From contig CM049318.1 of NCBI GenBank assembly GCA_026874595.1, forward strand, positions 5,779,741 through 5,843,740: a stretch of 64,000 nt of DNA, in the 5' to 3' direction. Shown piece by piece: positions 11,188 through 23,591 of the stretch; the stretch's first letter is position 1, and each line of letters opens with the position of its first letter. Made by a program: the position numbers and the translations under genes. The stretch is from Sipunculus nudus (taxonomy: Eukaryota > Annelida > Sipuncula > Golfingiida > Sipunculidae). The notes under the pieces are model-generated. The model was not told the origin of the DNA. It did no database searches and saw only the letters and a list, made by a program, of their open reading frames with translations.

Positions 11188-12829
11188 TAGATAGCAACAC
11201 ATGTTAACACCAGATTCACTCAGATAATATTTAATTTTTCCGTTGCCGATGATATTTTGCATTCCTTTTTAGCACCTTGTCCAGTTCATCATCTTTCTCC
11301 TGATGATACAGATCCATGTAGTAGATAATATGCTGAAATTAAATCTGTATGATTTGCTGGGGCATATAAATTGTCTAAAGTTTCACAGTTTCAATTAAAA
11401 AGAAACCATCCATTGCCTTTTATCACATTTGCGCGACTCACATCATCTTATGGAAATTTCTTATTGCCTGGATTCTGTATCTTTATAAATCAAACCCTAT
11501 GGCTAGAATGACCTTAATCAAGAATTAATTGCCTTGACATGTATATCAGTTAGGATCACATTGGTTATGTTATCTTCACATTTTCACTGCATCTGATTAT
11601 GGTGTAAACAGGTTATCAGTTCATTGAAGCTGAAGGACAGGTTTATTTTTATATTGTCTGGTAACTAATCAGTCTCATTGCCTTTTTGATGTATACTGGA
11701 ATTATACAGTCATAGCATCATACAGTAATTTTCTTGGTATTTTCTTTGTACATTCTTGGAGAAGCAGTTGAAATATTTGATTATTACATTCATTGAGAGC
11801 AGCAAATAAATCCTGTTCATCATCATGTTCATCATACAGGTAATAAGTTTTTGACACAAAAAATGTGGTTGAATAGTATTGAATGCTATTGAGAAGTTTA
11901 AAAAACAATACTCTTATGCAATGTCCAGTGTTTTAAAGATGGCTGAAGTTGTTCTTTATAAGCTACAGGGAGCCTCGGGAACTACACACCATCAAGAATG
12001 TTGAAGAAAAAAAAAGAGAATTAAACTGCTACAGTTTGGCTGCAGCAGATCATTTTGGGAAGTGTCCAACTTTGATATTACAATATGGGTGTTATCTGAT
12101 TTCTCCTTGAGAGCCAGAATAAGAAGGTAATTCGGTGCAACCTGCTCCAGAGATGCTGTGAGAGGGGACCTGTCAATCATACTCCCTGTGATGGGGTTGT
12201 ACGTGACATTTTGAATACCTCTACCTTTATTATCCTGTATACCACTGTTGTATGCCTTCACACACACGTCCCATGTAGCTGATCCACATATCTTTGGGCC
12301 CCTTGTAACACTGATGTTTTGGCCACGTCAGATGGTACACCCCTAAGACTCCTGGCCTTGTAGGCCACAAGGTAGTACAGGGGTGGAGCCACATTATAAA
12401 GTTTGGTCGCACAGAAAATGGAGACGTTGTATAAGGTACACCGTACGTTTATTCTCATACTCCATACAAATACTGTCTCACTAATATGCCCTCGCCTTTT
12501 AGTCTCTCTCTCGTTAAAACAGTACATCATTAGCACAGAGTCAATCAACCTTGCTTGCCTCATAATTGGCTGATATCTGTGGAGTCCCACCCACATGGGG
12601 GGGGGGGGGAGCCCAGTGGCCAATGACAGGACGGTCCCGGTTGTTTGACCTTGTAAAATAACTAGAGAAAAACCTACGGTGATGTACAACGTAACCAGAC
12701 AGGACTGTCTTTGAGTGTGACAGTGTTCACAAAACATTAGATCCTGCCTGGACTTAATGTTATGATGTAGGACAGACCAGAAGAACAGGTAGGATGACGT
12801 CTGAAGAAGAGATATACTGGTACCTTCTT
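11188..12829. other. No identified gene; unassigned minus-strand frames
   Basis: Minus frames at 11702-11908 (ends LLYDAMTV), 11992-12267 and 12258-12737 have fairly ordinary amino-acid composition. The last two appear to join by a frameshift near 12260, so a decayed coding sequence is possible, but I recognise no family. A run of 13 G lies at 12597-12609. Confidence 0.3.
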
Positions 12830-13490
12830 ACCATACCACTGTCCATTGTCTTGTATCTGTCCACTACTTCAGGTTGCATTGATTAATCTTATTTCTACAA
12901 GCTAAGGTTGTTTCGATGATACCTTGTTTATGAGTTGTAGGTATATTTACTTACCATAGCATCGTCCGTCTTCTTGTATCTGTCTACTACCTAAGGTATA
13001 TTAAGTCTTATTTCTGAATTGGAAGTATATACATACTTACCAACCATTCTGCGGTTTTGTATTTTTCTACGACCTCAGGCACGAAGACCTGTGTCTTGGA
13101 AATACCTTATTTCTGGGTTGCTGGTATAATTACTTACCATAGCATCGTCCGTCTTCTTGTATCTGTCTACTACCTAAGGTCTATTAAGTCTTATTTCTGA
13201 ATTGGAAGTATATACATACTTACCAACCATTCTGCGGTTTTGTATTTTTCTACGACCTCAGGCACGAAGACCTGTGTCTTGGAAATACCTTATTTCTGGG
13301 TTGCTGGTATAATTACTTACCATAGCATCGTCCGTCTTCTTGTATCTGTCTACTACCTAAGGTCTATTAAGTCTTATTTCTGAATTGGAAGTATATACAT
13401 ACTTACCAACCATTCTGCGGTTTTGTATTTTTCTACGACCTCAGGCACAAAGACCTGTGTCTTGGAAATACCTTATTTCTGAGTTGCAGG
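12830..13490 (-). repeat. Tandem ~181-bp array of mini-exon-like units
   Basis: Three near-identical ~181-bp units (landmark TCGTCCGTCTTCTTGTATCT at about 12964, 13146 and 13327) are preceded by a diverged half-unit at 12830. Each unit has two related halves. On the minus strand each half ends in a strong 5' splice-site sequence (G|GTAAGT, or GTAAG in the leftmost) and is preceded by an AG. Type A reads VFVPEVVEKYKTAEWL; type B reads VVDRYKKTDDAM; the leftmost reads PEVVDRYKTMDSGM. The changes between halves keep the reading frame (V-V-D/E-R/K-Y-K-T/K), which suggests duplicated small exons and not a plain satellite. No wider gene is recognised. A type B unit read from CCT would hit TAG, so its acceptor must lie at that AG or the unit is dead. 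Confidence 0.6.
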
Positions 13491-13882
13491 TATTCACTGT
13501 TTTGCAAATTTAAATGTGATGTTACCTGAACAAAGAAGTATAAATGTTGGTGCTATTAGATTTGTGAATCAACTTAAATATACAGATATATGATATATTG
13601 TAAATAAATGGTAAAATTTATAAATAAAACAAAATTGATCTAACTAAAAAAAATAGGATGTAATGCAAACATTTGTTCATTATTTGCCTGTCTAGTAGAA
13701 TGGGAATTCCTTATTTGTATTGTTTTTCCATCTCTCTGCCTGTTTTTAAATAATTTGATAATTTCATTTAAACTAAATTTCATCTTTTTTCCAATGCAGA
13801 GGTGATGTAATTTCCACCAGGCTTTGTAAGCACTATTGAAATAAATTTTATATTCTGTATTTTTTTTTATGTAAAGTGGTTG

Positions 13883-14330
13883 TCACAGCCCTGGGGAATA
13901 TATTTTTATTGAAACTGCATATAATTTATTAAGAAAATAAATGTATACATTTTTTAAAAAGAACTGGAAAATTGGTTGAATGAATAAAAAGGATCTCATT
14001 GGACAAATCTGTAAATTGTTGAACTGTTTAAAAGCAAACCAATGATCATGGTAATAGTATAGATCTGTCATTTTTTCTAGCATTTCGTTTTTGTTTCTGT
14101 TAAATGAGGTGTTGTTTCTGTTCAATGAGGCGTTCATTTTTTCGATATGTGTCATTTTGTCTGGCTGTTTGTTTTTTAGTTTGTTCATGTAAATGCTCTT
14201 TTTAGCGATAAGAATCAGTTTTTCTAGCCCTCTTTTTTTCTGTGCTGAAAGATGTTCTTGAATTCTGTATTCCTGATTCAACATTTTGACAGACTGTCTT
14301 GCTTTGTCCAATGAGCGCTCATGAGATTTA
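13883..14330 (-). pseudogene. Charged, Lys/Arg/Asn-rich ORF, possibly transposon-derived
   Basis: A 142-codon minus frame with a very basic, polar first 95 residues (for example LSAQKKRGLEKLILIAKK) and an AT-rich hydrophobic tail that is probably non-coding. The style resembles the repetitive basic N-terminal regions of some Helitron-type proteins, possibly with a frameshift after about residue 30. That is an impression and not an identification. No domain is seen. Confidence 0.25.
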
Positions 14331-14404
14331 TTGGCTGCTGATTGCCTTTACTCCTTCATGTATTGTTTTATATATTGTTTCCTATTATATTTAGATTTCT
14401 AGTC

Positions 14405-14690
14405 TTTGAAGTGAAAATCAGTGAAATTTGCAAGCCCTGAGGCGCAGTTGAGTACTGAAAATCAAATAAATTGCAAGTCCTGAGGCATGATTGAGCACTG
14501 AAAATCAGTGAAATTTCAAAGCTCTGAGGCGAAGTTGAACACTGAAAATAGTAAAAAATTTCAAGCCTTGAGGCACAGTTGATCAGTGAAAATCAGTAAA
14601 ATTTGCAAGCCCTGAGGTGCAGTTGAGCACTGAAAATATGGTATATCAATAAATTTCAAGCCTTTTGGCACAGTTGTGAACTGATTAAGT
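14405..14690. repeat. Short tandem repeat, ~43-58-bp units
   Basis: At least five diverged units share AATTTGCAAGCCCTGAGGC and AGTTGAGCACTGAAAATC. The units vary in length and in the CTGAGG core, so the array is old. No coding. Confidence 0.75.
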
Positions 14691-15350
14691 CAGTGGATAA
14701 TTGAAAAATTTTAAGGTGGAAGATGGAGATTTTATCATAGAAGAAGAGATTAAGTAAAATTACATTACTAGCCAGTGAGTCAGTTTTGCAGTGGGTATGT
14801 CAACTTGAACTGTACAATCATGGGCAGGAGAGGGTGGGTGCTTCATGTCTCGTGCTCCTGATTAGACAGTAGAATTTCAATCAAACTTCAACACGGTAGG
14901 TTATGTTTAATTTATAAATTCTATTGTCACATCAGGAGATTTTATAGCCAGAGTTTATATGGAGAATCAAGCAGGCATAATATATCATTCATCACCAACA
15001 GAAGGACAGCTTATATGTAAAAATAAATACTTCTATTTTCATAAATACAGTGTGAATAATACTATGTATAATATAAGTGCAGCCTATTTAGGTATGAAAG
15101 TGATCATTTATAAAAAAAGGAATCTGGAATGATATTTATTACTTAGAAACATGACTAATGTTAGTGTATACTGTGTTAAAGTAAGGCCTATACTGCCTGT
15201 TGTAATAAAATCTAACAACATATAGGAGCTTCCACAGTGACATCATAGCCCCCACTGCCTGCTGACAGCTGCAGGGCTGGTAGGCAAAACACTGAGCTGC
15301 TGACCCAGAGGACCATGTTTGCTGTATAGTGTTACACTATTGACTGGCCC

Positions 15351-15533
15351 TTACTGGTCTGTCTCTATCTTGGTTATTTCATAAGTTTTATTGTAAATTT
15401 CCAATTGTGAAGTACTTCTCCAACCATTAAACATGCCCAAAAGCATTGTGTTTGTCTCATCCAAAGATGCTTTATCCGCTGTGCTCCTCTCCATCAAGAA
15501 TTTGATCTTATCACAGTCAAGATTCCCCAGCAA
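15351..15533 (-). CDS. Exon-like open segment of unknown protein
   Basis: A 60-codon minus frame with balanced composition (includes IKFLMERSTADKASLDET) ending in TAA. It has no hydrophobic run and no family I recognise. No clear splice donor is seen at its end, so it would be a terminal exon or a relic. Confidence 0.25.
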   Translation of the reverse strand: MLGNLDCDKIKFLMERSTADKASLDETNTMLLGMFNGWRSTSQLEIYNKTYEITKIETDQ

Positions 15534-15973
15534 CTATTTGGTGCACTAACAAACAAATGGAGTACTTAAGTCCAAAATACGGATACGGGTACTTGTGTGT
15601 GTATATGCATATCTCAATAGTATGCTAATTTACAAGCAGTGTTTAATATTTATTCATTGTCTTAGCCTCCCATAGGGCCCTAAACTTATGCTTGTCAAAA
15701 ATGCAGAGTTCATGTCATGACATTTGTTCATTTTGATGCAAAACAGCCTGATACATATGAAACAAGCTTAGATGGAGTCCGAGAAAAGTAAAATTAATGC
15801 ATATATTGCACGTATATTGTTACAAAAACAGATGTGTGTTTTTGTGTTAAGTGTTGCAATGGTAATGAATATTTGAGTCTGAGGCGGGTAATGCCTATCA
15901 GCTTGATGAGTCCAGAATTTCTTACATATCTAGCCCTTATAAAATTAAATAAAAAACTGGGTACAATGTACAG

Positions 15974-16055
15974 TTAGTCTGGATGGATGCCCAGGTATAT
16001 GAAGCAATCTGCAGGGGTCATAGTGGCATCTATAACGGCATCTGGAGTTCTGTTC
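15974..16055 (-). CDS. Candidate terminal exon of unknown protein
   Basis: On the minus strand a pyrimidine-rich acceptor (TTCTATCTTTGCAG) is followed by an open segment reading NRTPDAVIDATMTPADCFIY and a TAA stop at 15974-15976. The acceptor is good and the reading is clean, but the piece is short. It may belong with the exon-like pieces at 17.3 and 18.5 kb on the same strand. Confidence 0.3.
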
Positions 16056-17265
16056 CTGCAAAGATAGAATAATATACAATTAGGATTATAACTGTAGAAT
16101 GTTTGACAAACAAATTGGTAAAAGTAACATTTTTTATATATGAATGTTGTGCATGAAAAATAATGAATATAAAAATAGCTATTGTAGTTTTCATGGATCA
16201 AGGAAATCTACAAAATTATGATTCCGACGATCAAGATCACATGGTCAATATATATGTGAGGGCAGCTGGTGGTGAAGTTTGTCTTAGTTATGATCACTGG
16301 CCCATGAGGTTTCAATAAAGTTACATTATTTGTTTATTATTTATGAGAATGTCATTTTCTACCTACTATTAATGTGTTGAATTACTTTCCCTATAAATTA
16401 ATAGATGTACTAATGTTATGTGATTTATCAATGTTCTGTCTGCTATTCCATTATAACCCCTATATAATATGACACAAACATGGCTGGCTGGAATCAATGA
16501 TAAATGTCTAGAATAAACAAACTTTACTTAAAACAAAACTGGAAACATTTCCAAGAATTCCCTTTTCAACATTTTATTCTCTTTTATTTTAGGTGAAATA
16601 TTTAAAAACAATACCAGATTTCCATTAATATTGCTGCTAGTTTTGCATAAATGCAAAGTGAAAGTAACCCTCACATAATACTATAGTCTGTAAAATATGA
16701 ACCAGAAATATTCAGACAAATGAAATTGTTGTTGCACATTAAGCAGATATCTGATCTTTAAAATATTTCCCAGTAGCTGGCATGTTTAATGCTGAGCAAA
16801 CCTCTCACCTCACTGCCCCTATATCTAGGGGCCTATATCAAGATGGACAGTTGCTACATGTGAAAACTCGCATGTATTGTAGAAGTTGAGTTAAAAGGTT
16901 AAAAACCTTGTCCTGTTTCATTTTTCCTTCTGATAAAGCTAGGATTACATTTTCTATGGTAATAATGAGCTGATAAATTGGCCAGCTCTTGTCAGTCTCG
17001 GTTGATAAATTCCATTGTTAGGCTTGGGCTGTGCAAGGTTTGTTTGCTCACCCATGTCTAATTGGGCATGGTATGAGTAATGTTCTCGACTTCATTGTGT
17101 ATACTTCTTTGTATGCAATGAATTGATAATATGTAAAATCTCTTTTCACAAATTCAAATATACCACAATATGCATTTTACACAAAAACCTCAAATTTTAA
17201 GCCCATAATATTTTTTGAATATACAGTATTAATTAGAATATGAGGTACAATGGTAATAATCTTAC

Positions 17266-17427
17266 CTTTGACAAAAGTCCCCATTTCGCCCTTATCAGAG
17301 AATACATCTAGCAACTTGTCTTCTTGTGTGCATCCTAAGATGGCGTTGACAACATCCACTGAGGCTGTTATGATTTGATATTCCTCATTGATCATGACAG
17401 CAAGTGAGTAGACACTGTCCTTCACAG
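17266..17427 (-). CDS. Candidate internal exon of unknown protein
   Basis: The minus-strand open segment reads SVYSLAVMINEEYQIITAS and then VVNAILGCTQEDKLLDVF, and ends at a strong donor (AAAG|GTAAGATT at 17265/17266). Upstream in the same frame there is a TGA, so the 5' end is unclear or the exon is decayed. Composition looks like real protein. No family is recognised. Confidence 0.35.
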
Positions 17428-18430
17428 ACTCAATTCAGAGGAAAGTGGCGAAATGCAACTTCATATCTGGTTGCTGTATCTGAGTTAAAAGTAAATACAA
17501 GTATTATTGTGCTTTTATGGAGGTGTTATATAGTATGATATATATGTGATGCCATCATGTATGGTATCCATGTTTTAGAATAATGTTGTTGTGTGATAGT
17601 AGAAAAGGGTTACAGGACATCCCTAGGGAAGACATTTGTATGAGAGGTTTGTGGTCTTGACCAAATATGATTTTATAATTGAAAAACCTCTCTGGACAAG
17701 ACAAAACACAACTGGTGGATGGCAGATAGACACTGCTGTGCACTTTGCATGAGCTCACATGATGCTATATTCACTGTGATTATTTTTGTGTGATATTGTA
17801 ATATTTTTAGGGCAGGATTGTGTGTACATGTGTACAGAATTTCTGTGGTACTAATTGGTGATTAGTCAAAAGAACAGCATATGGTCTGCCAGGTCTGACC
17901 AATTCACCTTTGTGCAGGACTAATTTCATAATAGTTCTAACCAAATATATCAAGAATTGTACTATTCCATACTTGATCAGGATATGGTTATTTGATCTGC
18001 CTGTGAGATGAATGATGACAGGATACACAATTATGGCTGAATCACAGATTTTTTATTAAATTAAGGAAAATAAACTTAGATGGGATACTTAATAACTGTA
18101 ATGTTTTTTAGTCATGGCATAATCATATTTATAATCATAATGAACTAGAACATATCATTTTATAAAAACAGTGTAACTGACAATTAAAATTAATATGAGG
18201 ACTGAGTGTGACAGTTATAATCAAGACAGTTGTTTGTATTTGAGCTTGCCTGGCGTCAATGTGGTGGTGAAATATGACATGTATGCTACATGAGCTACAG
18301 ATGTTAGGCAGATGTAATTAGGTAAATTTTGACTAAGCAGTATCACCAAATTACCAAAATGCTGTGGAATCTCCCATATTTGAAGTACACTTTGCCTTGT
18401 TGTCAAAAGGATAATATGTGAAACACTCAC

Positions 18431-18647
18431 CTCAACTTCCGTATATGGAGTAGGCGAGAGGTGAAGCCTTCTGTGAAAATTGTCCTTCTTTTTTCTTAGA
18501 TGGGTAATTTTCACTTTATCACCTGACAGGGGATGTGGCAATTTGCTGCCTTAAGGCCACAGGAGTTTCTCCAGTCATGTCCTTTATAACTATATTCCTC
18601 ACTTGGGTTGGTTGTGTGCCCACATGCACATCCTTTGGGGTCTCATT
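18431..18647 (-). pseudogene. OB-fold-like exon with a frameshift
   Basis: Minus strand: an acceptor (ATCATTACAG|AATGAG) opens a segment with TQVRNIVIKDMTGETPVAL, then after a +/-1 shift GDKVKITHLRKKKDNF and TPYTEVE, ending at a consensus donor GAG|GTGAGT. The pattern (IkD.tGe..v.Lw..., GdkvkIthL) is that of single-strand-DNA-binding OB-fold proteins of the RPA type. Two stops follow the first part in its own frame, so it is a pseudo-exon unless the base order is in error. The 17.3- and 16.0-kb pieces may be later exons of the same gene. Confidence 0.45.
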
Positions 18648-19063
18648 CTGTAATGATTGAATATATATGCACTATAATCACAACTGAGATTGGATTGTGT
18701 TACTATTATACAATTTGATTTTGATTCAGGGACCTGATATTATAATTTCCAGGACTGGATAGCATACAGAGGGATATATCAAGATCCAGTGTGGATCAAT
18801 CTGTATAAATTGGTTAAGACTAGTACATAAGTAGTAACGTGTATATTAAAGGTGTTATCCTGATATATGTTACACCCCAAATGTGAAATTGCATATATGA
18901 GGAAATGGGCAGTTATTATGCTTATTTGATGAAATGGTTAACCATTTGGGCCATATGATAAAATGGGCACAATCACTTACTTCAACTTGTCCATTTAATG
19001 AAATGGCCAGCTTTTCACCTGTAATTCATTGTAAAACTCTAAATTTCACAAACACTTCATGAT

Positions 19064-21174
19064 ATGCAAGATGAGAGTGACAAGAATTTCCAAGAATTCC
19101 TTGATTCTATGCAAATGACACAGGTTGACTTCCATTCAGCTATACGCACATCTCTGAAAGGTCCTAAAGTGTTTCTCCAAAGAAAACCATCAGATATCAA
19201 AGTCAACCTATACATGAAGATTTTAGTCACTGCATGGAAGGGCAGTCATGATCTACAATATATTTTGATGCTTAAGCATGTTCAACTTACATAGTTGACT
19301 TTATCAACAAGAGCCTAAGAGGTATGAATGCTTTGCTTGATACAGCATGTAAAGAAGCAAAGAAAGGTGAAAAAAATCTTAAGCAACAAGTAAGAGAAAT
19401 GGGGAACCAGTTCCTAAATGCCATAGAAGTGAGTGCTCAAGAAGCAGCATACTTAGTGCCTCAGTTACCCATAACACGTGCTACCAGGGAAGTCATTTTC
19501 CTACCAACTTCACCACCTGATGAACAAACAATTTTACTCAAAAGCAAAGATTCCCTTGAGAAGTTATCACCAGAATCTACAGACATAGCATCATCTAACA
19601 TTATCAACAAAAACAGTCAACGTCCAAGAGCATTTGAAAACTGGTGTTTGGCTGACTTTGCTTCTCAGGTAAATATCAAGTATCCTAAGGTTTCTTCTGA
19701 AGAATTTGATATGGATAACACTGATGACTGTCAGTTTAACCCTGTTGATAATGATGAAATAGAACTGCTCCTTCTACGCAAGAAAAAAAATCAGCATTAC
19801 CCTTCCCAATGGAATAACATACACTCAGAGGAACAACCCAAAAGTTATTAGATATGTCCACTACAGTGAAAAGTTAGATCCAGAAAATTGCTTCAGAGAA
19901 AGATTTCTCTTATTCCTGCCTTGGAGAAATGAGCAAACAGACCTACTTGGGTCTTATGAAACAGATGCTGAACATTATGCTGTCAAAAAAGTACAGGTTA
20001 AATAAAAGAGAAGACAGTTGGAACACAATGCAGAAATCCTTTCAGAGGCACAAATCCGTGCTGAATATGACAGAAACAAAGAATCTTAACACATAGCACC
20101 ACTGACAAGCCAAACTGAAAGTGATGACTCTGCTTTACAAAAACTTCCAAGCAATGCTTTGACCCAGACAGAAGTGATCATATGAGAAACTATGACTTGT
20201 CAGTAGATCTAGGACTCCCACCCAGACAAGAATGCCAGGAGTCGCAGCTTCTACCTGGAAGGGTACCTGATGATGAATACAGGCAACTCCTCCAAAAATT
20301 AAATACAAAACAACTTACAGTGCTGAGACATGTCATGAAACATATTAAAACTGGTACTATCCCAATCAGACTGTTCGTAACTGGTGGAGCTGGAGTTATA
20401 TTTCCGCATTGACCCAAACAAAGGGTTTCAATACAAAAGGCTGTCCTCAAACATTCTGAACACCCTCAGAGTACACTATAGAACTCTAAAAATTCTTATG
20501 ATGGATGGTTTCAGCATGGTAGGAAATCCCATGTTCAACTTTTTCAACTCGTTACTTCAAGAAATAATGGGAAACAAGAAAACCTTTGGAGGCATCCATG
20601 TTATTGTCATAGGAGACCTGTTTCTATTGCAGCCAGTGATGGACAATTGGATTTTTATTGATCAAACTGATAACTATGGCCCACTTGCAGTGAACCTCTG
20701 GAAAGAAGAATTCTTTGTGTATGAACTGACTCAGATCATACGCCAAAAAGACGTTGCGTATTTTGCAGAAATACTAAACCACTTGAGGGAAGGAAATCAG
20801 ACCAAAGAAGACTTTCAGACTCTTGAAGTCCAGAACCATCAACACTGACAATATTTATCCCAAAGATGCACCTCATATCTTTACAAACAGTGCTGATGTA
20901 GACCAACATAATGCTCAAGAGTATCTTCAGTCAAACACTGATAAAGTCAAAATCACCGCAGTTGATACAATTGTTGCAGATCTCACATACAACATCAAAC
21001 AAGAAGTGATTTCCAGAAACCCTGATAAAATATCAAAAACAGCTGATCTGTTACACAAGTTACAATTAGCTACTTGACTGCCTTATGATATTGCCTGTAA
21101 TGTCTCAATTCAGGATGGAATACCCAATGGGTGTTCATGTGTCCTTAAGAAGATCCAGTACTTACAAAATCAGT
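19064..21174 (+). pseudogene. Helitron Rep-helicase relic (C-terminal Rep flank + Pif1 helicase)
   Basis: The plus-strand pieces are collinear with Helitron proteins. They are FQEFLDSMQMTQVDFHSAI and RKPSDIKVNLYMK (19064-19290); YIVDFINKSLRGMNALLD (~19290-19360); then a long open frame to 19851 with FLNAIEVSAQEAAYLV and FENWCLADFASQ. After a poly-A frameshift near 19785, VIRYVHYSEKLDPENCFRE and LLFLPWRNEQTDLLGSYET follow. The helicase itself has a Walker A remnant (LFVTGGAGV, ~20380-20400), a Walker B-like MMDGFSMVGN, VIVIGDLFLLQPV, ELTQIIRQKDVAYFAEIL and HIFTNSADVDQHN. Helitron Rep/helicase drives rolling-circle transposition. At least four frameshifts or stops make it inactive, and the Rep catalytic HUH region and the C-terminal helicase motifs are absent. 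Confidence 0.85.
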
Positions 21175-21515
21175 AACAAAATGCAATGACAATGTATCTC
21201 AGATTCAACATGAGCTAGTAGCTCCCCCTAGTGGTCTAGTACAGGTAACAAAATGCAATGACAATGTGTCTCAGATTCAACATGAGCTAGTAGCTCCCCC
21301 TAGTACAGGGAACAACATGCAATGACAATGTATCTCAGATTGAACATGAGCAAGTGGCTCCCCCTAGTGGTCTTGTAAAGGTAACAAAATGCAATGACAA
21401 TGCATCTCGGATTCAGCATGAGCTAGTAGCTCCCCCTAGTGGTCTAGTACAGGCAACAACATGCAAAGACAAGGTCTCTTAGAATCAACATGAGCAAGTG
21501 GCTCCCCCTAGTGGT
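21172..21515. repeat. ~72-bp tandem satellite directly after the Helitron relic
   Basis: Five units begin near 21174, 21246, 21309, 21381 and 21453, sharing ATGCAATGACAATG, AACATGAGC and GTAGCTCCCCCTAGTGG. The second unit is shorter by the loss of one TGGTCTAG between CTAG repeats, a typical slippage deletion. The array abuts the 3' end of the helicase relic, so it may be part of the element's 3' region. Confidence 0.85.
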
Positions 21516-23591
21516 TAAAAGCAAAACCCTGAATGCAGACCTGTTTATATCCATAATATGCAAAATATGAAAAAACCCAGTGGTTTGACATTAATTTTAT
21601 ACATATTATACCTGTGGTAAAAACAATATTTTGATAATTATGAAGAAAATTTTCTAGAATACCCAATCAAAATCCTCATTGTCAACTGAGCCACTATAGA
21701 TAATAATTTTGGTCTCATGAATTATTTATGAAACTTCATCAGTATCCTTTGATAGTTCACTGATCCAGCAACATAGCCTGCCAGCATAACTGTCTACACA
21801 AGTATACATTTTAAGGATGTTTTAATTATCTGATCACTATCCCAGCAGATATACTGTCCAACCATACACTAGTATATTCTTGATCAGTTCTTTAACAATA
21901 TTTTTTTTTAAATATGTGCACAAGTCCCCATGTACAATACCTGTGGGACTTCATACACAAAACAAGATATATTTATAGTTACTCATAAATGTTTGATCAA
22001 GGCAATATCAATGATAACTAATAACAACAGTGTCCAGCACACAACCAACGTTCCATGCATTATATTTGATATCAACACAGTCCTTGGTTGGCGATCAAAT
22101 ACGGCAGGTATAAACAGTTCAGTTGTGAAAGTCCTCCAGCACACATGACTATCATTAACCAATTCTTGGCTTGACAAATGGCAACAGTTCCAAAAGGGTC
22201 CACTTGTAATAAATCGGTGCATAACTTCACAAAACGGAAACCACTGATAACCTCCATTGACAAGGCAAGATTCAGCAACATTTAACTTTAAACATATGCG
22301 GGTTCATAGCAAGTCTATAAATATTAGAGTCCATGGGGCTAAGGACAGGTCAGCCGGACACTTGTCACACGTATTTATATCAGTCCGCATATTTATATTA
22401 ACATATTAAATATAGCCTGGCAGACCACTTACTATTGTGTGCACAGTTGCTCAGTCACGTGGTTTCTCAGAACACAGCTGAAGCAATGTCCAACAAGGCA
22501 TCTGAATTTAATATGTAGAAAGTCTATTTTATTAGCTTTACGATCACATTCACAGTTTCATCTTTAAACAGTACAGCAGGACTTTACAAGTTCTCCACCT
22601 TCCAGCACGATTTCAAGTAGGCCTACATATGACTTATATTTATTGCTTATATTAGTAACTGTATACTGCGGGAATAAGTTCAATGTTCAGCTTAGTCTCA
22701 ATACTTGCTTGTTTGGCTGGTGTCCGGCCACCATGTTTGCTCACCAGTTCTCTGGCCTCCTGTTTCTATCGACAGAAACATCCTGCAGGCTGCGCCAAAT
22801 ATGTCACAATACATGTACACAGGTCCCATGAAAAATAAGGTGACAGTTTGTGGCCGAAACAATGTTTATTTTACTCCATTGACTTACAATCCCAGGCCAG
22901 CCTAACTGTAACTTTTCATCCTGCCGGCCACGTCCATTCCCACACTCTGGACTCGGGATCCCTCCATATAACAATACACCCATAACAAGGCATACGCTTA
23001 TAAAATAAAATTACGGGCCTCACCCTACATTAGGGACTGCATTTAAAACAGTGTTGTGTAATTAAAATATGCCATTTATACCTTTGAGTGACACCATGCT
23101 GTAATCATTGCACCTTCCAAGCTGAGTTGTTCCCCTGACGCCTAACAGGTGGCGTAGAAAAGCATGGTTGCATGATGATGTGAGATTAACTGCTTATATA
23201 TTTTTTTAAAGGGAGTTGGCATTTTACCTCAGTTGCATCTTGCCCTGCTCTACCCTAAACATTATGGCTATCAGTCTAATATTATATCAATGCTATACAA
23301 TGGTGAAATATATTGGGCTAACCTTCTTCCCAGTCACAAACAGGTCAGATGGATAAACTTTAGCTGTACAGCTCCCAAAGACAAGAGGTTATGTAAGAAC
23401 AAGATTCTTGGAGAGCCAAAGAGGGAGCAAGATAATTTCTTCAGTGCTAGGCTGGTGAGGCAGATGAAGTTTAGAAAGGTCTTTGAACTCCATCTCCATG
23501 TTTGCATGATAGCATCATCAGTGATACCTTGCCAAGCAGCTTGAGTGGCAGGTCTATTTCAGAAGCTTTTTGATTTGTATGATGTGGAATG
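21516..23591. other. No supported gene; possible LTR/primer-binding-site relic
   Basis: Mostly AT-rich with no convincing coding. On the minus strand, TTGTGACA followed by TATTTGGCGCAGCC near 22788-22812 looks like an LTR end next to a primer-binding site. A possible LTR start (TGTAGGGTGAGGCCCG) lies near 23030. No second LTR or gag was found, so this remains a suggestion. Confidence 0.25.

Noticed and set aside
12830-13490. CRISPR-like array (regular ~181-bp repeats)
   Set aside because: Units are contiguous, without unique spacers, and the genome is eukaryotic; the structure fits exon or satellite duplication.
15240-15350. tRNA or tRNA-derived SINE
   Set aside because: No A-box/B-box pair or cloverleaf could be drawn.
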